Shown here in pieces: positions 53,148-61,242 of a DNA stretch of 64,000 bases; positions within the stretch are counted from its first letter, which is position 1; each line of letters opens with the position of its first letter. The notes beneath the pieces were generated by a model that was given only the letters and a program-made list of their open reading frames with translations, did no database searches and was not told the DNA's origin. Location of the stretch: contig CP115858.1 in NCBI GenBank assembly GCA_027920525.1, positions 1,178,001 to 1,242,000 of the forward strand, given 5' to 3'. Position numbers and translations under genes: made by a program. Source of the stretch: Chryseobacterium daecheongense (GTDB lineage: Bacteria > Bacteroidota > Bacteroidia > Flavobacteriales > Weeksellaceae).

Positions 53148-54062
53148 ATGAGCGATCGGCTGGAAACCATTGAAGACTATTACAGAAATATCAGAGAAAA
53201 CCAATTAAAAATGTTTGATTCTCACGATTTTGAATTGGGGAAATCACACTTTAATATCTCTATGCGAAGATATTGCAGCTTCAAAAGCCCGTACAATCGT
53301 CGTGATTATTACAAAATAAGCTTCATCATCGGTAAAGGAACTTTTAAATATGGACAACAGGAATTGTATGTAGACCGTCCTGCTTTGTTTTTTCCCTCTC
53401 CAAATATTCCTTATTCATGGGAATGCGATGGAGATCTTCAGGAAGGCTACTTCTGCCTTTTCAATCAGGAATTCTTTAACGGAAGTTCGGAATTCAAGCT
53501 ATTTAAGAAAACATCATTATTTAAGGAATGGAGCATGCCTATTGTATTTTTGACAGAAGAACAGACTCAGTTGACAACGGTGTATTTTGAACAAATGTAC
53601 AAGCTCAATAATTCAAATTATCCGTTTCGCTGCGGAAGCATTAAAAGTCATCTGGCATCTGTCCTTCATCTTGCCCTTGAAAACCGCGTAGAAGACGTTG
53701 ATCCTGATGAACTTCCGGCAAATGTACGCCTGTACCGTCTTTTTGACGAATTGCTCAACAAACAGTTCCCTTTAGATTCTCCTGCCTATCCGCTTGCCCT
53801 GAAAACCGCATCAGATTTTGCCGAACGCCTTAATGTACACGTCAATCATTTAAATTCTTCTGTAAAATCTGTAACCCAGCTTACTACCACACATATTATT
53901 AAGGAAAGGATGTTTGAGGAATCTAAAAACCTTTTAAAATACACCAACTGGGATATTGCGGAAATCGGTTACACTTTGGGATTCGATCAACCCTCTCATT
54001 TTAATAATTTCTTCAAAAAATATTCAAATACCTCGCCGCTCAAATTCAAGCACGCGATTTAA
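53148..54062 (+). CDS. AraC-family transcriptional regulator
   Basis: A 304-residue regulator from MSDRLETIEDYYRN. An N-terminal cupin-like domain (SPYNRRDYYKISFIIGKGTF, PNIPYSWECDGDLQEGYFCL) is followed by the double helix-turn-helix (ASDFAERLNVHVNHLNSSVK, EIGYTLGFDQPSHFNNFFKK). It is a paralogue of the gene at 33675. The MFS transporter gene follows after 91 bp on the same strand and is its probable target. The inducer is unknown. Confidence 0.9.
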   Translation: MSDRLETIEDYYRNIRENQLKMFDSHDFELGKSHFNISMRRYCSFKSPYNRRDYYKISFIIGKGTFKYGQQELYVDRPALFFPSPNIPYSWECDGDLQEGYFCLFNQEFFNGSSEFKLFKKTSLFKEWSMPIVFLTEEQTQLTTVYFEQMYKLNNSNYPFRCGSIKSHLASVLHLALENRVEDVDPDELPANVRLYRLFDELLNKQFPLDSPAYPLALKTASDFAERLNVHVNHLNSSVKSVTQLTTTHIIKERMFEESKNLLKYTNWDIAEIGYTLGFDQPSHFNNFFKKYSNTSPLKFKHAI

Positions 54063-54153
54063 TTCTTTGAATTTTGTAATTTTTTATTTGTCTTTTAAAA
54101 TTGATATCAAAAATTCCCGGCTTATTTTTGTATCATTAAAAAAGAGATGAATT

Positions 54154-55359
54154 ATGTTGAGAGAAGCATCTGAACAAAGGATCAGATTGATCACCATTAT
54201 GGCTTTTATATCCATTCCATTATCGGGGTTTGTTACAGATATATATCTGCCCTCCTTCCCCTCAATGGCTAAAGGAATGCATGTTTCTGAAAAAGATATA
54301 CAAATTACCCTTACCTCCTATTTGCTGAGCTACGGAATTTCCCAATTATTCGTGGGAGGAATTTTGGATAGCATCGGCCGGTATCGCCCCAAGTTAATCG
54401 CATTGTTTTTATTGGTAATTACAAGTATTCTAATCACCATGACCAATAGCATTTTACTGATTTGCCTTCTCCGTATCCTTCAAGGGATAGCCGTATCAGT
54501 GCTGGTGGTCGCTACACGGGCTATTTTTGTTGATATTTATGACGCGGAAAAAGTAAAACATTATCTCAGTTATTTTACAATTGTTTGGTCCTTAGGTCCG
54601 ATTCTCGCTCCTTTTCTTGGTGGATATCTGGAAAAATTATTCAACTGGCATGCTAATTTTTACTTTCTGGCTTTTTATGCCGGTGCAATACTGCTATTTG
54701 AATGGTTTTTCAGTGGAGAAAGTCTTCCACAAAAAAAGAAACTCAATTTTTCTGAAAACATCAGCTTGTATAAAATGATGCTCCGGAACCGTATTTTCAT
54801 GCTGGGCATTATTATTTTAGGATTAAGCTACTCGATTGTTATGCTATTCAATATCACGGGTCCCTTTATTATCGAAAATACTTTCCATTTCACCCCTGTT
54901 GTTATCGGATACTGTACACTAATCCTGGGGTTCTCCTGGATGATCGGTGGATTTATCGGTAAAAAAAGAGTATCATTAGGCTTTAAAGCAAGAATACTGC
55001 AGCCTATCATATTACAATTAACTCTCATTACGGGACTCATTATTATAAGTTATTTTTCTGAAAGTTTATATATCATGATTCCTTTTGCATTTTTTATTCA
55101 TATCTGTTCGGGGATTCTATTTACTTCATTCTTCACAACAAGTATGCTTTATTTCCCTAAGAATGCAGGGACTGCCGGTGGACTGATGGGAGGACTGGTG
55201 TATATTATTACTTCGGTTACAAGTTTCATTATCTCCGTAAGCGGAACTGTTAGTTTACAGAAAGATCTTTCCTGGCGGTATTTAATTATTGCAATAATCC
55301 TTCTGGGTATCATTCTTACCATGAACCACACTTTACAAAAAGAAAAAGCAGAGAATTGA
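54154..55359 (+). CDS. MFS drug-resistance-type transporter (Bcr/CflA-like)
   Basis: A 401-residue inner-membrane protein with 12 predicted helices. The N-terminal part shows the drug/H+ antiporter pattern: PLSGFVTDIYLPSFPSMAK (helix 1 to loop), ISQLFVGGILDSIGRYRPK (motif A-like GxLxDRxGRRx) and LQGIAVSVLVVATRAIF (motif B-like R). This fits the Bcr/CflA branch that exports bicyclomycin, chloramphenicol or similar compounds. The substrate is not known. It follows an AraC-type regulator gene. Confidence 0.9.
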   Translation: MLREASEQRIRLITIMAFISIPLSGFVTDIYLPSFPSMAKGMHVSEKDIQITLTSYLLSYGISQLFVGGILDSIGRYRPKLIALFLLVITSILITMTNSILLICLLRILQGIAVSVLVVATRAIFVDIYDAEKVKHYLSYFTIVWSLGPILAPFLGGYLEKLFNWHANFYFLAFYAGAILLFEWFFSGESLPQKKKLNFSENISLYKMMLRNRIFMLGIIILGLSYSIVMLFNITGPFIIENTFHFTPVVIGYCTLILGFSWMIGGFIGKKRVSLGFKARILQPIILQLTLITGLIIISYFSESLYIMIPFAFFIHICSGILFTSFFTTSMLYFPKNAGTAGGLMGGLVYIITSVTSFIISVSGTVSLQKDLSWRYLIIAIILLGIILTMNHTLQKEKAEN

Positions 55360-55372
55360 TCTCTGCTTTTTT
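55344..55372 (+). terminator. Intrinsic terminator of the MFS gene
   Basis: The stem AAAAGCAGAGA / TCTCTGCTTTT overlaps the stop codon and is followed by a T6 run. Confidence 0.85.
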
Positions 55373-55404
55373 ATTTTCATACCTGCTGATTATAAAATGC
55401 CCCG

Positions 55405-55480
55405 AATCAAATTGTTGATGCCGGGAATACAATTGTTGGTGGATAATGTTTTATGCTAAAGAGTATATGAGTTAATATTG
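55405..55480 (+). promoter_or_regulatory. Putative LytTR-type direct repeats upstream of the second kinase operon
   Basis: Two copies of a 17-bp element (AATCAAATTGTTGATG-type at 55405 and AATACAATTGTTGGTG-type at 55426) agree at 14 of 17 positions with a 21-bp period. TAATATTG (55473-55480), one mismatch from TAnnTTTG, lies about 63 bp after the repeat core. This is the same geometry as at 27010 and 28469, but a different sequence, as expected for a different LytTR protein. Confidence 0.5.
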
Positions 55481-55591
55481 CACTGTCAAAATAAAATTAT
55501 TGTAATTTCATAGAGAATACGGAAACTTATATTTCTTATTTCTCTATTTAATTAAAATGTAATTATAAAAAGCTCAAAATAAAGTATATTC

Positions 55592-56650
55592 ATGATAACG
55601 TTCGCCAAAAAACAATGGAAGCAGATAATGATCATTCTGATGATCTATACGACGTGGAGTGTGGCGGCATTTCTATTTCTGATCCGACTACAGGGATTGG
55701 AGACCACCCTGAAACAATTCGGAACAGGAAGTCAGCTTTATATTAATTTTATTCATACTGTTGTAAAGGGAACCATTGTATACTATATTCTTATTTATCA
55801 GTTACTGATCCCTCTAATAAAAACCAGAAACTGGAAGAAAGCGATTTTACAAGGGTTTTTATTCTTTACCATACTGACCATTTATGAATACATTTGGAAT
55901 TTCCAGATTCAAAACCCTAAACCCACAGATCCAAGTTACGTTTCACCCAACGTATTCTTTCTCACTGCTGCATTACTTGATCTTGTTATAATTTTGATCG
56001 CCGTCTTTTTTGCCACGATAATAACTTCCAATGAAATGCGTAAGCGTAAAGAAGAGCTGGAGAAGGAAAAATTAAAAGCCGAACTTGCAGCCATAAAATA
56101 TCAGATCAATCCTCATTTTATTTTCAATTCGCTAAGTTTTATTTATACAAAAACCCTTAAAACAAGCCCGGAGGCAGCTCATGCGGTACATCTTCTTTCA
56201 GAGATTATGAGCTATGCTCTGGATGATTGGGATGAACTTGGAACAGTGCCTCTTGCATTGGAAATTGATCATATGAAAAAAGTAATAGAAATGAATCAGA
56301 TCCGGTTCAATCATATGCTAAAAGTAAAGTATCATCAACATATTGAAACCGATGAAGCTTACATATCTTCTGTCCCGACTCTGGCATTGGTTACTTTGGT
56401 GGAAAACGCTTTTAAACATGGGGAATTGAATGATGAAAAAAACCAGGTAACCATTGAGCTGGAAGCCACAAAAAATAAGATCTATTTCCTTGTCAGCAAT
56501 AAAAAGAAGAAAGGCCCCAAAGAACCCTCAAAAGGAATAGGATTAAGCAATGTGAAGCAACGTTTACAACTCATGTACGGTGATAAGCATTCCTTTGCTG
56601 TTAAAGAAGATGAAAACTATTATTTAAATGAAATAACCATTAATCTTTAA
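55592..56650 (+). CDS. LytS/YehU-type sensor histidine kinase
   Basis: A 352-residue inner-membrane kinase. Four membrane helices lie in the first 145 residues (IMIILMIYTTWSVAAFLFLI, VYYILIYQLLIPLI, FLFFTILTIYEYIW, LDLVIILIAVFFATII). A short coiled-coil (KRKEELEKEKLKAELAAIKY) leads to the phosphorylated His175 in INPHFIFNSLSF. The ATP site is VENAFKHGE and GIGLSNVKQRL. There is no large extracellular domain, so the signal is probably sensed in the membrane. The regulator gene follows after 3 bp. Confidence 0.92.
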   Translation: MITFAKKQWKQIMIILMIYTTWSVAAFLFLIRLQGLETTLKQFGTGSQLYINFIHTVVKGTIVYYILIYQLLIPLIKTRNWKKAILQGFLFFTILTIYEYIWNFQIQNPKPTDPSYVSPNVFFLTAALLDLVIILIAVFFATIITSNEMRKRKEELEKEKLKAELAAIKYQINPHFIFNSLSFIYTKTLKTSPEAAHAVHLLSEIMSYALDDWDELGTVPLALEIDHMKKVIEMNQIRFNHMLKVKYHQHIETDEAYISSVPTLALVTLVENAFKHGELNDEKNQVTIELEATKNKIYFLVSNKKKKGPKEPSKGIGLSNVKQRLQLMYGDKHSFAVKEDENYYLNEITINL

Positions 56651-56653
56651 ATT

Positions 56654-57388
56654 ATGATTAACTGTATTGTAGTAGATGATGAAGCCCACGCAATAGAATT
56701 ACTCGCATTGCATATTGAGCAAACACCATTTCTGAAACTTGTAGGTTCTGCTATGAATCCGGCAGAAGCTTTACAAATTTTGAATACTACGGAAGTGGAT
56801 CTCATTTTTCTAGATATTCAGATGCCGGGTATGTCAGGAGTTGAATTTCTACCATTACTAAATGACAGGTATAAAGTCATCCTCACTACCGCTTTCAGAG
56901 AGTATGCTTTAGACGGATTCGACCATAATGTTGTAGATTATCTGCTTAAACCAATTTTCTTTCCACGGTTTTTAAAGGCAGTACAACGGGCGCAGGAAAT
57001 CATTTCTTTATCTACAAAAGATGCAGAAGACGATTTTATCATGGTTAAGACAGAATATAAAGGAAAACTAATAAAAATTAAAACCCAGGATATTGTATAC
57101 ATAGAAGGAAAAGGAAAATATGTATGCTTTCATACCAGAGATGGAGAAGAAATCCTGGCATTATTAAATATCGGTGGACTTGAAAATAAATTACCAGGTG
57201 ATCATTTTCTCAGAATACATAAATCATTCATTATTGCAGTCCCTTTTATTATGATGATCCATGGAAATTTAGTCCAACTCGAATTTACTAAAAACCAGAT
57301 ACCAATCGGGCAGACTTACCGCGAATCTTTTATGAATCAAATGCTGGGTAAAGTAATTACCAATAAAAAAGAAGAAGGCCCGGAATAG
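56654..57388 (+). CDS. LytTR-family response regulator
   Basis: A 244-residue regulator. The receiver domain has Asp8/Asp9 and phosphoacceptor Asp54 (LIFLDIQMPGMSG), DYLLKP, and ends near 125. The LytTR domain follows (IVYIEGKGKYVCFHTRDGEE, FLRIHKSFIIAV). It is the partner of the kinase at 55592. The likely binding site is the 21-bp-period repeat before that gene. A small lipoprotein gene follows after 53 bp and may be under its control. Confidence 0.93.
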   Translation: MINCIVVDDEAHAIELLALHIEQTPFLKLVGSAMNPAEALQILNTTEVDLIFLDIQMPGMSGVEFLPLLNDRYKVILTTAFREYALDGFDHNVVDYLLKPIFFPRFLKAVQRAQEIISLSTKDAEDDFIMVKTEYKGKLIKIKTQDIVYIEGKGKYVCFHTRDGEEILALLNIGGLENKLPGDHFLRIHKSFIIAVPFIMMIHGNLVQLEFTKNQIPIGQTYRESFMNQMLGKVITNKKEEGPE

Positions 57389-57441
57389 GATTACAGACAA
57401 TAAACCAATATACACAAACAATCAATTTATAAATCAAAAAA

Positions 57442-57843
57442 ATGAGAAAATCATTATTAATCCAATCCGTTGGAGTTTTAGCCCTTTCACTGGCAACATC
57501 ATGTGCACCTTCCTATTTTGGGAAAACATATGCTGCCACCCAAAACGTAGATGTTTATTTTGATGCTGCTGATGTAAAAAGAGAGCATGAAACAATGGGG
57601 ACAACAGAAATCAATCAAGGTTTCAGTTCCATGGATGCTATGCAGCAAAAAGCGATTGAATTAGGCAAGTCACGAGGTGCAGACGGCGTTATTATGAAGC
57701 TTACAGAAGAGGTTACGGGAAGTTCGAAAAGCGATTTTGGAAACATGAAGAAAGGAAGCAAAAACAATACTTATACCGGTGGGTCGGTAACCACTAACAT
57801 GAAAGTAAAAAAGATACAGGCTACTTTCATTAAGTATAAATAA
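57442..57843 (+). CDS. Putative small lipoprotein of unknown function
   Basis: A 133-residue protein with a lipobox (LSLATSC, lipidated Cys at residue 21). The mature part has a small domain with VDVYFDAADVKREHETMG and KAIELGKSRGADGVIMKL, which resembles the fold of small surface lipoproteins with a YbjQ/RcsF-like alpha/beta arrangement, but I cannot assign a family. A Ser/Gly/Asn-rich segment precedes the end. It lies directly downstream of the LytTR regulator and could be its target. Confidence 0.65.
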   Translation: MRKSLLIQSVGVLALSLATSCAPSYFGKTYAATQNVDVYFDAADVKREHETMGTTEINQGFSSMDAMQQKAIELGKSRGADGVIMKLTEEVTGSSKSDFGNMKKGSKNNTYTGGSVTTNMKVKKIQATFIKYK

Positions 57844-58166
57844 GCCAAATGTCCTTTATTCTTATCAGGCTGCTCCTCTGGCTTCTTTCGCAGGCTTTAT
57901 TCTAAAGATTACCTGCTTTTCATTTATTTTTAATCGTTCAACATTATTTAACAGTTTCCACCAAAACTGCAGGAAAAGTAATGTCCGAAAATTAATAAAC
58001 GTCCCCCAGACAAAACAATGAAAAGTACGTGAAGCCAGTAGAGCCAGCCGTCTATATGATAAAGCTCTCCTTATCGTTTAAATAGTCGTTTTCACTATAA
58101 ACAATTCAGATTGTTTTCATCCGAAGTCACCTGTGGCTTCGGATTTTGATACAAAGACCTGTTCCT
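57844..58166. other. 323-bp intergenic region with a possible peptide relic
   Basis: The region lies between the lipoprotein gene and the convergent TPR/HTH gene. A minus-strand open frame without start codon runs 58070 to 57948 and would encode 40 residues with a hydrophobic core and the end HYFSCSFGGNC. An AAGGAG-like stretch precedes it. It may be a decayed small gene or chance. A hairpin (ATCCGAAG / CTTCGGAT) at 58119-58144 may terminate either neighbour. No other feature is evident. Confidence 0.4.
58119..58148. terminator. Possible intrinsic terminator
   Basis: The stem ATCCGAAG / CTTCGGAT is followed by TTTTGATA on the plus strand, between convergent genes. Confidence 0.5.
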
Positions 58167-59711
58167 TTAATTAATAGATGATAGTACCATATATAGCTCA
58201 TTTTGATTTTTCAGCTCCATCTTTTTATTGATCCTGTATCTTCTCGCTTCAGCAGCTCTGATTGTAGAATTGGCATATTGAGATATTTCCTTAATTCCAA
58301 AATTCATCTTCAGAAGCGTACAGAAGTTGATATCCGAAATATTCAGATCAGGGTATTTACTTTTCAGGGTAGGATAAAAATTAGGATATATTTTCTGGAA
58401 CTCTATGTAAAATGCATTGATATCTTCTTTAGCTAAAAGTATCAGTTCTTTTGTATTTTCTGATTTTGCATTCGAGATGTTATCCTTTACAGTTTCCGTT
58501 TCAGCTTTTTCGAGGTTAATGATATCTGCCGGCACTTCATCTGGTATTTTATTCTGAATAGAATTATCCTCTTTATTTCCTTGTTTCTTTTTATAATAAA
58601 GGAAACCAAAAAGAGCTGCTAAGAGAATAACACCTGCACCAATAGCAATATTTATTGGTTTTGATGACACCTCTTCTACATTGTCAGAAACCTTACCATT
58701 TATTTTATTAATAAAATTTACATCCCCTGATTTTTTCTTTACCAGATCAACGCTATCTATAATCCGTTTATACTTTTTTGAAAAATAAGTAGATTGTTCA
58801 TAATCTTTCAATCCTTCATATGATTCAGCCATCATGGCATACACCTCATACTGCTCATATCGGTTATGATCTTTTTGGGAGTCCATAATAGCCCTTGAAA
58901 AATAACTAATAGCTGCAGGATAATTCCCGGATTCTTTTTCAACGATTCCTTTATTTATTAAATTCTGGATGATAAATCTATCGTCCGGAAATGAAGCAAG
59001 AAACTGATCTGTGATAGCGATATACTTTCTGGCTTCATCTACTTTTTTAAAGCGTGCCAGGGAACCGGCCAGGGACTCAAGTGTACAGATTGTGGTTACC
59101 TTCTTCAATCTGCTTTCATTACCTATTTTTAGACATTGTGAATAAGCAAGTTTTTTAAGTCTGACAACCTCTTGCTTGGTACTTTCATTAAAATTTTCAC
59201 TAATCGTCAATAGCTCAGCCTTTGCCACTGTGATGTGTATATCATTAACCAGCTTATCATTCTTTATAGTAACAAGTTTATTATACTCCTGACATTTATT
59301 TAAAATTTGTTTTGCAGCACTTAGGTGATCAAGCTGTAAGAGTACTTTATGATAAGATAACAAAATGCGACATATCATATTGTAATCATTTTGTTTTATC
59401 GCCAGATCTACACCTTCATTAATTTTGGCCAAAGCCGCATCAAAATCACCATTAAGTTGATATATCCTAACTTCTTCAAATATTGAATAAACTTGCCCAG
59501 GGTAAAATTTCTTTTCACGGGATAGATAATAAAGAACTATAGCATTCTTAAGCGTGAGTCCTGGATTATTATCTCCTGTTATATAATTTTTTTCCAACAA
59601 CCGGCTTACACTATCAATTTCTTTACTGCTATTCTGTGCCCCGGTATTACTACAAAAAATAAAAAAAACAATAAAGAATGTGGATGTTTTTAATACTTTA
59701 TTTATTAGCAT
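58167..59711 (-). CDS. TPR-containing membrane protein with LuxR-like helix-turn-helix
   Basis: A 514-residue protein. The signal peptide or first helix (TFFIVFFIFCSNTGA) is followed by TPR-like helices to about residue 320 (AALAKINEGVDLAIKQNDYN, AISYFSRAIMDSQKDH). A membrane helix (IAIGAGVILLAALFGFLYYK) leads to a cytoplasmic region. The C-terminal 80 residues look like a LuxR-type helix-turn-helix (FCTLLKMNFGIKEISQYANS, IRAAEARRYRINKKMELKN). The layout (periplasmic TPR, one membrane helix, HTH) is common in Bacteroidota and suggests a one-component membrane regulator. A start at MLINK (59711) is used. The targets are unknown. Confidence 0.82.
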   Translation of the reverse strand: MLINKVLKTSTFFIVFFIFCSNTGAQNSSKEIDSVSRLLEKNYITGDNNPGLTLKNAIVLYYLSREKKFYPGQVYSIFEEVRIYQLNGDFDAALAKINEGVDLAIKQNDYNMICRILLSYHKVLLQLDHLSAAKQILNKCQEYNKLVTIKNDKLVNDIHITVAKAELLTISENFNESTKQEVVRLKKLAYSQCLKIGNESRLKKVTTICTLESLAGSLARFKKVDEARKYIAITDQFLASFPDDRFIIQNLINKGIVEKESGNYPAAISYFSRAIMDSQKDHNRYEQYEVYAMMAESYEGLKDYEQSTYFSKKYKRIIDSVDLVKKKSGDVNFINKINGKVSDNVEEVSSKPINIAIGAGVILLAALFGFLYYKKKQGNKEDNSIQNKIPDEVPADIINLEKAETETVKDNISNAKSENTKELILLAKEDINAFYIEFQKIYPNFYPTLKSKYPDLNISDINFCTLLKMNFGIKEISQYANSTIRAAEARRYRINKKMELKNQNELYMVLSSIN

Positions 59712-59923
59712 GTTTCTAAATTAATTAAATATATACAATTGGTAATTATTTTACAGGACTATTGACTGCTTTTCAATACAACTCAATCCCTGTATATTTT
59801 GTGTATTTATATGTTTTTCCATTTAACCAATTTACATTTATGACCACAATCAATCATATAAAAAAATGCACTTACACAAATATACATAAATTAACACATC
59901 TCTGCACAATAGGCGCTTTAAGG

Positions 59924-59954
59924 TTTGTTTATAAGTTTTTTCATTATAGTTTTG
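59924..59954 (+). promoter_or_regulatory. Promoter without an annotated gene (TTTG-N19-TAGTTTTG)
   Basis: TTTG (59924-59927), 19 nt, TAGTTTTG (59947-59954): an ideal match to the Bacteroidota consensus with the standard spacing, in a stretch that has no downstream protein gene before the terminator at 60277. Confidence 0.65.
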
Positions 59955-59960
59955 TGACAG

Positions 59961-60308
59961 GAAATTATTTAAATCAGAAAGTAAAATAAAACAACAAAAG
60001 ATCAACTTCAATAAAGATCACTTTAAAAAAAATTAACACAATCTCTTAATTTAACTTAAAAAAAACACAAATGAAAAAAAATTGCAGTTAAACGCTAAAA
60101 AATACATTTAATTACTGATCATCAAAAAATTTCAAGAAGATATATAGTTTTTCTAATAATAAGCAAAAAACACAAATGATGAGAAAAAGTAATAATAAGT
60201 CAGTTTTTTATAATTGATTATTCTTTGAGACTTCAAGATAATCATTAATTAGTGTTAATAGTTTTAAACTGTTTTTTATCCGGGGCCAATTGGTCCCGGA
60301 TTTTTTTA
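59961..60308 (+). ncRNA. Candidate small RNA or leader-peptide transcript
   Basis: A transcript of about 350 nt is predicted from the promoter at 59924-59954 to the terminator at 60277-60308. It contains no open frame longer than 13 codons with a start. It could be a regulatory RNA, a short-peptide mRNA or a leader of the SRPBCC gene downstream, although the terminator separates it from that gene. The sequence is AT-rich and mostly unstructured apart from the terminal hairpin. The start site is inferred from the -7 box. Confidence 0.35.
60277..60308 (+). terminator. Strong intrinsic terminator without upstream gene
   Basis: The stem ATCCGGGgCCAA / TTGGtCCCGGAT is followed by a T7 run. It is oriented for plus-strand transcription. 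Confidence 0.85.
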
Positions 60309-60439
60309 ATGACTATTTAAATAATAATGTATGATTTTTCTTTGAATCAAAAGCAGAACCTGTATTATTTCGTTTTCTTACAATAAACGCGAACAACAAA
60401 TCGGTAGCTTCGTGTATCAAAATATTCAAAAACAACATT

Positions 60440-60964
60440 ATGAAAAAGTTTCTCTTTAGTGTTTTAGCTTTATTAACAGCGCTGCTCCTGATCATTGGCA
60501 TATTAGAACTTACCAGTTCTTATAAAGTTTCAGAAGATATCAACCGAAATGCTCCTGTTCAGACCCAACAACATATCGCTATCCATGCTTCTCCGGAAAA
60601 GATATATCAGATCATGAGTGATGTTAATCATTGGTCTGCCTGGAATAAAGACATCCAGGATCCGATAATGACGGTACCTTTTCAAAAAGGCAACAGTTTC
60701 GATTGGAAAAGTGGAGGTCTTACAATCAGATCCACCCTACACATTGCAATTCCTTATCGCAAAATCGGGTGGTCAGGTCCGGCATTCGGTGCTTTTGCGA
60801 TTCACAACTGGACATTTGTTCCGAATGGTGTAAACACGACCGTTGTTGTAGATGAAAGTATGGAAGGGTGGCTTGTTACCATGATGCATAAAAAATTCCA
60901 GAGCCATCTGGAACATTCTTTACAGGAATGGTTAAGAAATCTAAAAATACAAGCCGAAAAATAG
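60440..60964 (+). CDS. SRPBCC family protein with N-terminal membrane anchor
   Basis: A 174-residue protein. One N-terminal hydrophobic helix (LFSVLALLTALLLIIGILEL) is followed by a START/Bet v1-like SRPBCC domain (QQHIAIHASPEKIYQIMSDV, HWSAWNKDIQDPIM, GNSFDWKSGGLTIRSTLHI, VVDESMEGWLV). Such domains bind hydrophobic ligands in a deep cavity. Because of the anchor the domain is probably periplasmic. The gene is monocistronic. A TAGCTTCG box lies about 35 nt before the start and could be its promoter. Confidence 0.85.
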   Translation: MKKFLFSVLALLTALLLIIGILELTSSYKVSEDINRNAPVQTQQHIAIHASPEKIYQIMSDVNHWSAWNKDIQDPIMTVPFQKGNSFDWKSGGLTIRSTLHIAIPYRKIGWSGPAFGAFAIHNWTFVPNGVNTTVVVDESMEGWLVTMMHKKFQSHLEHSLQEWLRNLKIQAEK

Positions 60965-61097
60965 TTTTTTTAATAAAAAAAGCCATAATTATTCTACAGA
61001 TAACGAATAATTAACAAAAATAATGACATTTAATTTTAAAATCTTTATATCTTTATAGTCTAATAACCTGTGTTATTATAATCTCAACAGTTTATAT

Positions 61098-61124
61098 ACC
61101 TCTCGCTTACCCGGGAGGTTTTAT
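61098..61124 (+). terminator. Possible intrinsic terminator of the SRPBCC gene
   Basis: The stem ACCTCTCG / CGGGAGGT is followed by TTTTAT, about 130 bp after the stop codon. The 5' flank TATATACCTCTC also occurs before yaaA (11841-11852). Confidence 0.55.
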
Positions 61125-61242
61125 AAAACTGACTACTTCCACTCTGGATTACTACAAAGAATTTATCTCACCTGTTATGAAACAGGATATATAGCCTACC
61201 TCACATGCATTCTTGATCAATTTGAATTGCCTTTATGATTTT

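Larger units (their letters stand above)
59712..60439. other. 728-bp region without a recognisable protein gene
   Basis: The region contains the promoter of the TPR/HTH gene at its left side and, on the plus strand, a well-formed promoter (59924-59954) and a strong terminator (60277-60308). Between them only tiny open frames occur: 60071-60091 (6 codons, MKKNCS) and 60176-60217 (13 codons). Both start within the same AAACACAAATGA context. The rest is AT-rich. Confidence 0.6.

Noticed and set aside
55592-57843. LytTR site between the second regulator and the lipoprotein gene at 57442
   Set aside because: The best direct repeat there has a 17-bp period and weak identity, so I did not count it as an operator.
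60071-60091. Six-codon open frame MKKNCS as a gene
   Set aside because: It is too short to support on its own; it is mentioned only within the candidate transcript.
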